NCBI RefSeq assembly: GCF_003668875.1
Contig: NZ_RAWM01000024.1
Location: 24,668-88,667 of the forward strand
DNA: 64,000 nucleotides
Direction of reading: 5' to 3'
Origin: Corallococcus interemptor
GTDB lineage: Bacteria; Myxococcota; Myxococcia; Myxococcales; Myxococcaceae
The number at the start of each line of letters is the position of its first letter. Within the stretch, counting starts at the first letter, position 1. A program made the position numbers and the translations under genes. Below, in pieces: positions 1 to 7,563 of the stretch. The notes below the pieces were generated by a model. It worked only from the letters and a program-made list of their open reading frames with translations. It was not told the DNA's origin and searched no databases.

Positions 1-882
1 GACAGCTGCGGCGGCACGTCCCCGGGCGGCAGCGGCCTCACCGCGAGCCAGAAGAAGGTAGCCGAAGGGCTGACGAGCATCTGGGAGAACGACACGCCCA
101 CGCTGGACTACGCCTATTCGGAGAACATCCAGGACGGGCGCGGCTACACCAACGGGCGCGCTGGCTTCTGCACCGGCACGGGTGACGCCATCCAGGTGGT
201 GCAGTGCTACCGGGCCCTGCGCACGGAAGGAAATGGCAACCGCCTGGCGAAGTACTGGAACGCGCTCACCGTCATCAACAACCGCTTCCTGTCCACCGGC
301 CAGTCGCAGGCGTCCACGGCGGAGCTGGATGCGGTGGGCAACTGGAGGGCGGACTGGGCGGCCAGCTTCAACACCGCCGCCACGCAGGCGGACTTCAAGC
401 AGTGCCAGGACCAGGTGAGCGACGCGCTCTATTACACGCCCACCATGACCGAAGCCGCGAAGTGGGGCCTCACCCAGGCGCTCACCAAGGCCGCGCTCTA
501 CGACGCGTCCATCAACCACGGCTTCGACGGCATGAAGGCCATCATCCGTCAGGCCAACACGGCCCTGGGCAACAGCGGCCAGGTGGCGCCGGTGATTGGC
601 TACAACGGCATCACGGAGAGCGCGTGGCTCCAGAAGTTCCTGGAGAAGCGCCGCGACATCCTGGCTTCGGACTCCACCTGGGTGGAGGCGGTGGACCGCG
701 TGGCCGCGTACGAGAAGCAGCGCCGCCGTGGCAACTGGGACCTGGGCACCGCCCTGCGCAACGACGTGCGCGCCCGCGACTGCTGGACGACGGCCTACCC
801 GGCGAGCGGCTACACCGTGCGCAACATCAACCCGGACGGCACCTGGAGCACGCCGTCCTCGTACACGTACTCCTGCAACTAG
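1..882 (+). CDS. Chitosanase, GH46 family (5' end missing)
   Basis: Secreted endo-chitosanase that would hydrolyse beta-1,4 links in partly deacetylated chitin. The frame is open from the first base, so the signal peptide and true start lie outside the window; 293 residues are visible. The GH46 signature is clear: TSIWEN with the likely general acid Glu29 (fragment numbering), then ENIQDGRGYT with the likely catalytic Asp45, followed by GRAGFCTGTGD. The Glu-Asp spacing is two residues shorter than in the Streptomyces N174 enzyme as I recall it. A Gly/Ser/Thr-rich start (CGGTSPGGSG) suggests a linker from a lost N-terminal binding module or lipobox region. It probably serves predation on fungi or scavenging of cell-wall polymers, like the GH18 enzyme at 40-42 kb. 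Confidence 0.9.
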   Translation, partial: DSCGGTSPGGSGLTASQKKVAEGLTSIWENDTPTLDYAYSENIQDGRGYTNGRAGFCTGTGDAIQVVQCYRALRTEGNGNRLAKYWNALTVINNRFLSTGQSQASTAELDAVGNWRADWAASFNTAATQADFKQCQDQVSDALYYTPTMTEAAKWGLTQALTKAALYDASINHGFDGMKAIIRQANTALGNSGQVAPVIGYNGITESAWLQKFLEKRRDILASDSTWVEAVDRVAAYEKQRRRGNWDLGTALRNDVRARDCWTTAYPASGYTVRNINPDGTWSTPSSYTYSCN

Positions 883-947
883 GACGGGAGGACAGTCCGG
901 CACACGGGCCGTGACGGCGGGCGCCCCGGGATGGCATGACCTGGGGC

Positions 948-2867
948 ATGGCCCGTGACGTTTCGTTCTTCGACAAGCTCGGCTCGCTGCTCGCCCAGGA
1001 GCGCGAGGCCGAGAAGGCCCGCATGACCGCGCTCGCGCAGGGGCTCTCCCTGCGCGAACGTGAGGAGCAGGGCCTGTCCGTGCTGGACCTGGAGACCGTC
1101 GAGGAGGAGGTGGGCCTGGGCGGCCGCATCCTCCTCACGCTCGCCCGAGCGGACCGGGGCAGGCTGCCCACGCGCCTGTCCAACGGCGACCTGGTGGCGG
1201 TGCTGCCCCGCCGCGCGGAGGTGAAGGAGCCCGCGAAGGCGCTGATTTCACGCGCCACCTCCACCCGCATCCAGCTGGCCTTCGACCGCGAGCCGCCGGC
1301 CTACCTGTCCGAAGGCCTGTTGCGCCTGGACGTCGTCCCCAACGACGTCACCTACGAGCGCGTGCGCGCGGGCCTCCAGCGCGTAAAGGCCATGGACAAG
1401 GGCCAGGAGCGCCACAAGCGCGAGGTGCTGCTGGGCAACGAGGCCCCGAAGTTCGACAACACGAAGGACTTCACCCCCACCCGCCCGCTCAACCCGGAGC
1501 AGCAGGACGCCGCGAAGCGCGCGCTGGCCGCGGAGGACTTCTTCCTGGTCCACGGCCCGCCCGGCACCGGCAAGTCCACCGTGCTGGCGGAGGTCGCGGC
1601 CCAGGCCGTCGCGCGCGGAGAGCGCCTGCTCTGCACGGCGGCCAGCAACGCCGCGGTGGATCACCTGCTGGAGCTGTGCCTGGAGCAGGGCCTGCGCGCC
1701 CTCCGCGTGGGCCACCCCGCGCGCGTCGCCGCCCGCTTGCAGGAGCACACGCTGGACATCGTGGTGGAGGAGCACCCGGACCGCGTCGTCAGCCGCGACC
1801 TGTTCGACGAGGCCTTCGACCTCTTCGGCTACGCGCGCAGGCAGCGCAGCCAGGGCCGCAGCCGCGAGCGCTTCTCCAATGCCCGCTCGTCCACGGCCGA
1901 GGCCAAGGACCTGATGGACGAGGCGCGCAAGCTGGAGAAGAAGGCCGTGAAGGCCGTGCTCGCGCGAGCGGACGTGGTGTGCGTGACGCTCGCGAGCCTG
2001 GGCTCCGGCGTGCTCGCGGGCGAGGAGTTCGACCGCGCGCTCCTGGACGAGGCCACCCAGGCCACCGAGCCGCTGGCCCTGCTGGGCTTCCTGCGCGCGC
2101 CCAAGGTGGTGCTCGCCGGAGACCCGCAGCAGCTGCCGCCCACCGTGCTGTCACAGGAGGCGTCCAAGGCGGGCCTGGGCGTAAGCCTCTTCGAGCGCCT
2201 GCTCCAGGACCACGGCGACGACGTGAAGCGCATGCTGCGCGAGCAGTACCGGATGAACGCCGCCATCATGGCCTTCCCCTCCAAGGAGATGTACGGCGGC
2301 GAGCTGCGCGCCCACCCCTCCGTGGCGGACCGCACGCTGGACGGTGTGCTGAACCCCGGCGCCCAGGTGGACGCCCCGCCCGTGCTCTACCTGGACACCG
2401 CGGGCAAGGGCTTCGACGAGGAGGTGGAGCCCACCACGCACTCGCTGCTCAACCCCGGCGAGGCCACCTACGTCATCGCCCGCGTGCGCGAGCTGCTGGC
2501 CAAGGGGCTGTCCCCGCGCGAGCTGGCCGTCATCGCCCCGTACAGCGCCCAGGCCCGCCACCTGCGCGAGGCGCTGGAGGCCGTGCACCCGGACGTGGAG
2601 GTGGACACCGTGGACGCGTTCCAGGGCCGGGAGAAGGACGCCATCCTCGTCAGCCTCACCCGCTCCAACAGCGAGGGGCAGCTGGGCTTCCTCAACGACC
2701 TGCGCCGCATGAACGTGGCCCTCACCCGCGCGCGCCGGCACCTGTTCGTCGTGGGCGACTCCGCCACCTTGAGCAGCCACCCCTTCTACGGGCGCTTCAT
2801 CGAAGGCACCCAGGCGGAGGGCGGCTACCGCTCGGCCTGGGAGTGGCCGGACCCGGCTGAACAATGA
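948..2867 (+). CDS. SF1 helicase of the Upf1/IGHMBP2 type
   Basis: ATP-dependent nucleic-acid helicase of superfamily 1B. After about 200 residues of N-terminal beta-rich region the core motifs follow in order: Walker A GPPGTGKST (about residue 202), Walker B as DEATQ (about 366), motif III GDPQQLPPT, motif IV EQYRM, motif V VDTVDAFQGREKD and motif VI NVALTRARRHL. The DEATQ form rather than DEAD or DExH places it with Upf1/SMUBP-2 helicases. Two ATGs are possible (936 and 948); the second gives 639 aa, begins MARDVSFFDKL and is preferred, but no good Shine-Dalgarno separates them. Substrate (RNA or DNA) cannot be read from sequence. Single gene, no partner nearby. Confidence 0.9.
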   Translation: MARDVSFFDKLGSLLAQEREAEKARMTALAQGLSLREREEQGLSVLDLETVEEEVGLGGRILLTLARADRGRLPTRLSNGDLVAVLPRRAEVKEPAKALISRATSTRIQLAFDREPPAYLSEGLLRLDVVPNDVTYERVRAGLQRVKAMDKGQERHKREVLLGNEAPKFDNTKDFTPTRPLNPEQQDAAKRALAAEDFFLVHGPPGTGKSTVLAEVAAQAVARGERLLCTAASNAAVDHLLELCLEQGLRALRVGHPARVAARLQEHTLDIVVEEHPDRVVSRDLFDEAFDLFGYARRQRSQGRSRERFSNARSSTAEAKDLMDEARKLEKKAVKAVLARADVVCVTLASLGSGVLAGEEFDRALLDEATQATEPLALLGFLRAPKVVLAGDPQQLPPTVLSQEASKAGLGVSLFERLLQDHGDDVKRMLREQYRMNAAIMAFPSKEMYGGELRAHPSVADRTLDGVLNPGAQVDAPPVLYLDTAGKGFDEEVEPTTHSLLNPGEATYVIARVRELLAKGLSPRELAVIAPYSAQARHLREALEAVHPDVEVDTVDAFQGREKDAILVSLTRSNSEGQLGFLNDLRRMNVALTRARRHLFVVGDSATLSSHPFYGRFIEGTQAEGGYRSAWEWPDPAEQ

Positions 2868-2930
2868 TTGTCATCCCAACGACTCAGAGCTGCCCCGGAG
2901 GACTACGCAAGGAGTGCGGGCCGGCCGCGC

Positions 2931-2962
2931 GAAATTTGTCGCATCGCTGAACGAATTTTGTC
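2931..2962. promoter_or_regulatory. AT-rich direct repeat upstream of the 62-aa gene
   Basis: Two near-identical decamers, gaaatttgtc (2931-2940) and gaattttgtc (2953-2962), start 22 nt apart, i.e. about two helical turns on one DNA face. They are the only AT-rich stretch in the gap between the helicase and the small gene at 3069. The geometry suits a regulator dimer or tandem promoter elements; no known operator was recognised. Confidence 0.3.
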
Positions 2963-3057
2963 ACCTGCCCGGCCGCTGGGCGGGGGAGACGGCCGGAAAT
3001 CAGGCATTTGGCCCCATCCCAGGGGTCGGCACGAAGACTGCTTTCCTTCCCAAACAC

Positions 3058-3063
3058 GGAGGG
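3058..3063 (+). promoter_or_regulatory. Shine-Dalgarno of the 62-aa gene
   Basis: GGAGGG ends 5 nt before ATG 3069. It fixes the start of the small gene and excludes the longer in-frame extension back to 2868, which runs through the AT-rich repeat. Confidence 0.7.
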
Positions 3064-3068
3064 AATGC

Positions 3069-3257
3069 ATGTCTCAAGCGCCTGTGGTGACCAAGGAGAA
3101 TGACGTCTGGGTGATTCGGATCGACCGGCCCAACGGCAAGACCCAGGAGTACCGCTGCGCCACGGAGAGCCAGGCCCGGCAGCTGGCCATGGTGCTCGGA
3201 AAGCCGGACACCGGCGGCCCGCCGCGCCCGGCGGCGTCGTCCAGCACCGTCGCGTAG
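3069..3257 (+). CDS. Small conserved-looking protein of unknown function (62 aa)
   Basis: Not recognised. Begins MSQAPVVTKENDVWVIRIDRP; the middle (residues 9-45) looks like a compact alpha/beta fold with a charged strand (VWVIRIDRPNGKTQEYR) and a short helix (ESQARQLAMVLG), followed by a Pro/Ser-rich tail. No signal peptide, membrane segment or cysteine pair. A good Shine-Dalgarno and its own upstream AT-rich repeat argue that it is a real, separately controlled gene. The pattern of a short strand-turn-strand followed by a helix resembles small DUF2188-like proteins, but this is only a shape resemblance. Confidence 0.7.
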   Translation: MSQAPVVTKENDVWVIRIDRPNGKTQEYRCATESQARQLAMVLGKPDTGGPPRPAASSSTVA

Positions 3258-3310
3258 GGTCGCCAGCACCCGGGGGGACGGAGTAAGCCGGTGGGCACGA
3301 GGAGACACCC

Positions 3311-4195
3311 GTGCCCGCCGCCGCATTCGAATCCCTCACCGTCGACGCAGAAGGACTGCCGCTGCACGTGCGGCAGCGTGGCGCCCGTGGAGTCCGGGGC
3401 GCCCCCGTCGTCTTGATGCTCCACGGGTGGCTGGACCACTCCCACAGCTTTGATCCGCTCTGCGAGCACCTGCCCGAAGCCTGGCGCACGGTGCTGCTCG
3501 ACTTTCGCGGCATGGGACAGAGCGCCCACGCCGGCCCCGGCGCCGCGTACCACTTCAGCGACCACCTGCTGGACGTGGAGGCCACGCTGGACGGGCTGGC
3601 CCTGCCGCCGGTGCACCTGGTGGGGCACTCGCTGGGCGGCATCGTCGCGCTGGCGTACGCCGCCGCGCGCCCGGAGCGGGTGAAGAGCCTGACCCTCATC
3701 GAGAGCCTGGGCCCTTCCGGAGGCCCGCCCACCGGCGCCGTGCAGCGGCTGCGCGGCTTTTTGGACGACGCGCGCCGGCCCCCCAACCGCAAGCGCTACC
3801 CCACCGTGGAGGCCGCGGCGGAGCGCCTGCGTCAGGCGAACCCCACCCTCTCCCCGGACGCGGCGCTGCTCTTCGCGCGCCATGGCACCCGGCGCACGCC
3901 CGAGGGCGACTTCGCCTTCACCTTTGATCCGCGCCACCGCCGCCGCTTCGGCCAGGGCTTCGACGAGGCCCAGTGGCTGGCGCTGGAGGCCGCCGTCACC
4001 TGCCCCGTGCAGCTGCTCCGAGGCACCGAAGGCCTGTCCCCCGCCCCGGAGCTCCTGGAGGGACGGCTGGCGGCGCTGCGCACGCGGGTGTCCCCGCCCC
4101 GCTCGTTCGAAGGCGGCCACCACGTGCACCTGGAGCAGCCCGCCGCCATCGCCGCCGCGATCGCCGGCTTCGTGTCCGAAGCGTCAAGTTCCTGA
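3311..4195 (+). CDS. Alpha/beta hydrolase
   Basis: Cytoplasmic serine hydrolase of unknown substrate, 294 aa, GTG start. Visible elements: oxyanion region MLHGWLDHS (about residue 36), strand LLDFRGMGQS, nucleophile elbow GHSLGG with Ser107, and a C-terminal GGHHVHLEQP that carries the likely catalytic His. The cap region (about 135-220) is rich in Arg and includes ARHGTRRTPEGDFAFTFDP, a pattern typical of serine-hydrolase-like or MEST-type family members. It sits 53 nt downstream of the 62-aa gene on the same strand, so co-transcription is possible. Confidence 0.85.
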   Translation: MPAAAFESLTVDAEGLPLHVRQRGARGVRGAPVVLMLHGWLDHSHSFDPLCEHLPEAWRTVLLDFRGMGQSAHAGPGAAYHFSDHLLDVEATLDGLALPPVHLVGHSLGGIVALAYAAARPERVKSLTLIESLGPSGGPPTGAVQRLRGFLDDARRPPNRKRYPTVEAAAERLRQANPTLSPDAALLFARHGTRRTPEGDFAFTFDPRHRRRFGQGFDEAQWLALEAAVTCPVQLLRGTEGLSPAPELLEGRLAALRTRVSPPRSFEGGHHVHLEQPAAIAAAIAGFVSEASSS

Positions 4196-4342
4196 CCTGA
4201 AAAGTTGGGGGTGCAGGTTGGCAAAAGGTCAGGAAAAACCTTTCACCCTCCAGGGCACCCCGGTTCCCTCCAGCGCTCACTTGGCCGCTAACGCCTGAGC
4301 CAAGTCCCTGAATTCAGGTGGGTACCGGCTGACGGCCCCGGG

Positions 4343-4358
4343 CGGCACGGGTCTTGAT
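4343..4358 (+). promoter_or_regulatory. Possible sigma-54 promoter
   Basis: CGGCACG-N4-TTGAT matches the -24/-12 pattern TGGCACG-N4-TTGCW with correct spacing and an intact -24 GG. The -12 element has GA instead of GC, a serious mismatch. It lies about 75 nt upstream of the ASH-repeat lipoprotein start. Sigma-54 promoters are common in myxobacteria, so it is noted at low confidence. Confidence 0.22.
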
Positions 4359-4432
4359 TAGGGGGAGCCCGGGCTGGATCACGTGTCCCGGGCATCCGTG
4401 TGCGTGTGGTGGGGAAGGGTGGGGAGCGGACA

Positions 4433-7429
4433 ATGGTGATGGGGTGGAGGGGTCGGTTCGTCCTGCTGGCGTCGTTGGTGGCGGGGACGATGGCGTGTCA
4501 CGAGGAGGACCAGACGCGCGGGGTGCAGGCCACGGCGGTGCTGGACGTGGACGCGCTCGACTTCGGCGAGGTGCCGGTGGGCGAGTGGCGTGAGAAAGAG
4601 GTCCGCATCCGCAACGTCGGTTACGTGCCCTTCTCCGCGATTGAGGCGCTGGGGCTGGGCAACAACCCGTCCTACCAGGTGGAGCTGACGGACGGCGGCG
4701 GCCGCGTGCCGCCGGGCGAGTCCCACGTCGTCAAGGTGCGCTTCCACCCGCTGGCCGAGGGGCCGGTGGAGGAGACGCTGCGCGTGACGACGGACGCCAA
4801 CGTGGGCGCCCTGCAGCAGCTGCCCGTGCAGGGCCTGGGCACGCCCACGCGCATCGGCGTCAGCCCGCCGGTGCTGGACTACGAGACGCTGGAGGTGGAC
4901 AGCGACCGCACGCTGGAGGTGACGGTCACCAACCCGGTGGACCTGCCGCTGACGCTGAAGGTCGCGGGTGAGAACGCGGATCCGTTCACCGCGGACACCA
5001 TCACCGTGCCGCCCAACAGCACGCAGGTGGTGAAGACGAAGTACCTGCCCCGCGCGCTGGGGCAGATGGGCGCCCGGCTGGAGGTCGTCTCCTGCGAGAC
5101 GTGCACCCCGTCCGTGGTGGACTTGAAGGGCAACTCCGTGGCCAGCGCCTTCGTGTTCGACCCGGCGCCCGTGCCCTTCGACGAGATTCCGGTGCACGAG
5201 CGCACCGAGTCCTTCACCCGCGCGCGCAATGTCACCTGGCGCCCGGTGACCATCTCCGCGCTGGCGACGAGCGACCGCGCCTTCTCTCCGCTGACCAAGC
5301 CGGAGGGCACCACGGTGCAGCCGGGCGAGGTGGTGGAGATGCGCATGGAGTTCGCCGCGCGCTTCTCCGGCCCCAACGTGGGCAACCTCACCGTGGCGTA
5401 CGCGTCCGACAAGGCGCGTGAGTCGCGCGTGATGCTGGATGCGCGCGGTGGCCGGCCCACGCTGGCCGTGGCCCCGGTGGCCCTGGACTTCGGCGAGCTG
5501 CCCGTGGGCGGCAAGGTGGAGCAGGTCATCCGCATCACCAACGCCGGCAGCAACGGCCCGCTCACCTTCACCGGCGTGCGCGCGGACGGGGACGCGGTGC
5601 AGTTCGACGTGGCCACGCCCACGCGCGGCACGCAGAACTACCCGTGGAAGGGCGGCACCTGGCCCGCGCTGGAGGCCAACGGCCTGCAGATTCAGCCGGG
5701 CGACGACGCGCTGGAGCTGAAGGTCTACTTCGAGCCCAAGAACGAGGGCACCTTCAGCGCCACGCTCTACGTGCAGTCCAACGACCTGTTCACGCCCGAG
5801 CGCGCCATCACCCTGACGGCCCGCGCCCGCGCCTCCGGCCCCTGCGTGTATGAGCTCTTGCCGCAGCCGAAGCTGGAGTTCGCCAACGTGGTGCCCGGCC
5901 GCGGCGCGGTGCTGGGCTTCTACTTCCGCAACCCCGGCCGGGCCGAGTGCGCCATCAAGAACGTGCACCTGTCCAATGACGGCGGCGGCGTGTTCAGCAT
6001 GCCGGGCGGCCCCATCACGGGCGGCGTGGTGCTCTACGACACGGCCTTCAGCTCCATGATTGCCTTCCGCGCGCCCACCACGGGTGGCGAGTTCAACGGC
6101 GAGCTGATGCTCACCGTCAACAACCCCGCCTACCCCACGGTGACGCTGCCCATCCACGCGGTGTCCAACCCGTCGTGCCTGGTGGCCACGCCGTCCTTCG
6201 TGGACTTCGGGCCCATCCGCTACGACTGCCCGGCCAAGCCGCGCAAGACGTTCCTGTCCAACCGCTGCAGCGAGCCGCTCACCGTGGCGGACGCCACCAT
6301 CGGCAACGGCACGTCCAAGCAGTTCTCCCTGATGACGCCGGTGACGGCGCCCATCACGCTCCAGCCCGGCGAGGGCTTCGAGATGGAGGTGGACTACGCC
6401 CGCAACGTGCTGGGCCAGCACTACAGCCCGCTGTACTTCCAGACGGACACGGAGGCGAACCGCTTCCTGGTGCCGCTGCTGGCGGAGACCAACCACGAGG
6501 GCATCCAGGTGGACCGCTTCACGCAGGGCACCGACAGCCAGCTGGACGTGCTCTTCGTGGTCTCCAACACCACCACGATGGAGACGTACCAGCAGCGCCT
6601 GCGCAGCGCGATTCCGGGGTGGCTGGCCCGCGCCAGGGAGCTGAACGTGGACGTGCGCGTGGGCGTCACCAGCACGGGCCTGGTGCAGCGCCCGGGGCTG
6701 TGCGGCGGCGGCGCCAACGGCGGTGAGGCCGGCCGGCTCTTCCCGGTGGACGGCAGCCGCGCCCGCGTGGTGTCCGGCAACAGCGCCAACGCGGCGGCCA
6801 CCATCCAGGCCAACCTGGACGTGGGCCTGTGCCACAACCTGGTGCAGGGCCTGGAGACGATGCGCCAGGGCCTGTCCGCCCCGCTGTCCGAGCAGGCCGA
6901 CGACGTCCGCACCCCGCAGCCCAACGACGGCAACCTGGGCTTCACCCGCGCCGCGGCCCGCATGGCGGTGGTGGTGATGGCGGACGAGGACGACCACTCC
7001 GGCTTCGAGCCCGACAGCTACATCCAGTTCCTCCAGACGCTGAAGGGCACGGGCATGTCCCAGCGCAGCAACCTGCACGCGCTCATCCCCAACGGCTCCT
7101 GCTCCACCGCGAGCAGCAGCGCGGACCGCTTCGCCTCGGTGGCCAGGGGCACGGGCGGCACCGTGGGCTCCATCTGCGAGGGTGACTACCGCGGGTTCCT
7201 GGACCCCATCATCCAGCAGGCCGGCGAGCCCCAGGCGGACTTCCACCTGACGGCCACGCCGGACGGGACCGCGGAGATGAGCGTCCGGGTGAACGGCCGC
7301 ACGCTGGGTGCGGACCAGTGGACCTACGACGCCGGCCGCAACGCGGTCATCTTCGCGGCGGGCTCCGTCCCCACCCCGGGCCAGTCCGTGGAGATCCGCT
7401 ACCGCAGCATCTGCGCCGCCACCCCGTAG
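4433..7429 (+). CDS. ASH-repeat (choice-of-anchor D) lipoprotein with vWA-like C-terminus
   Basis: Large probable surface lipoprotein, 998 aa. The signal peptide ends in a lipobox-like VAGTMAC; the Cys would be lipidated. At least four beta-sandwich repeats of the ASPM-SPD2-Hydin type follow, each opening with an LDFGEVPVG- or VDFGPI-like phrase (for example LDFGEVPVGEWREKEV and LDFGELPVGGKVEQVI). From about residue 690 the protein changes to a von Willebrand A-like fold: LDVLFVVSNTTTMETYQQRL, later VVVMADEDDHSGF. The MIDAS DxSxS motif is replaced by VSNTT, so metal binding is doubtful. ATG 4433 is preferred over GTG 4400 because it places the signal peptide at the N-terminus. Function is unknown; likely cell-surface binding. 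A terminator follows. Confidence 0.85.
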   Translation: MVMGWRGRFVLLASLVAGTMACHEEDQTRGVQATAVLDVDALDFGEVPVGEWREKEVRIRNVGYVPFSAIEALGLGNNPSYQVELTDGGGRVPPGESHVVKVRFHPLAEGPVEETLRVTTDANVGALQQLPVQGLGTPTRIGVSPPVLDYETLEVDSDRTLEVTVTNPVDLPLTLKVAGENADPFTADTITVPPNSTQVVKTKYLPRALGQMGARLEVVSCETCTPSVVDLKGNSVASAFVFDPAPVPFDEIPVHERTESFTRARNVTWRPVTISALATSDRAFSPLTKPEGTTVQPGEVVEMRMEFAARFSGPNVGNLTVAYASDKARESRVMLDARGGRPTLAVAPVALDFGELPVGGKVEQVIRITNAGSNGPLTFTGVRADGDAVQFDVATPTRGTQNYPWKGGTWPALEANGLQIQPGDDALELKVYFEPKNEGTFSATLYVQSNDLFTPERAITLTARARASGPCVYELLPQPKLEFANVVPGRGAVLGFYFRNPGRAECAIKNVHLSNDGGGVFSMPGGPITGGVVLYDTAFSSMIAFRAPTTGGEFNGELMLTVNNPAYPTVTLPIHAVSNPSCLVATPSFVDFGPIRYDCPAKPRKTFLSNRCSEPLTVADATIGNGTSKQFSLMTPVTAPITLQPGEGFEMEVDYARNVLGQHYSPLYFQTDTEANRFLVPLLAETNHEGIQVDRFTQGTDSQLDVLFVVSNTTTMETYQQRLRSAIPGWLARARELNVDVRVGVTSTGLVQRPGLCGGGANGGEAGRLFPVDGSRARVVSGNSANAAATIQANLDVGLCHNLVQGLETMRQGLSAPLSEQADDVRTPQPNDGNLGFTRAAARMAVVVMADEDDHSGFEPDSYIQFLQTLKGTGMSQRSNLHALIPNGSCSTASSSADRFASVARGTGGTVGSICEGDYRGFLDPIIQQAGEPQADFHLTATPDGTAEMSVRVNGRTLGADQWTYDAGRNAVIFAAGSVPTPGQSVEIRYRSICAATP

Positions 7430-7465
7430 TCTCCCAGCCGGGAACGGGTTCGTGACGCAGCGCGG

Positions 7466-7509
7466 CCGGGCCGGTCCCTCAAAAGGGGGCCGGCCCGGTT
7501 CGCGTTTTT
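7466..7509 (+). terminator. Rho-independent terminator after the ASH lipoprotein
   Basis: Perfect 9-bp stem CCGGGCCGG/CCGGCCCGG extended by a TCCC/GGGG inner stem with a short TCAAAA-type loop, then ttcgcgttttt. It closes the lipoprotein unit 37 nt after the stop and isolates the kinase downstream. Confidence 0.85.
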
Positions 7510-7525
7510 GGGGAGGCCCGGGCTT

Positions 7526-7553
7526 TTGAGATCCGCGCTGACGCGGCTATCGT
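7526..7553 (+). promoter_or_regulatory. Sigma-70-like promoter of the kinase, leaderless geometry
   Basis: TTGAGA (7526-7531), 16-nt spacer, TATCGT (7548-7553), then exactly 10 nt to the GTG start. The predicted start of transcription falls on or next to the GTG, and the only purine run (CGGA) abuts the start codon, so a leaderless mRNA is expected. Confidence 0.5.
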
Positions 7554-7563
7554 CACTGCCGGA

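Noticed and set aside
4379..7246. 955-aa antisense ORF opposite the ASH lipoprotein
   Set aside because: Arg/His/Gly/Ala-rich translation without any fold signature; the sense strand has a signal peptide and repeats. Typical shadow in very GC-rich DNA.
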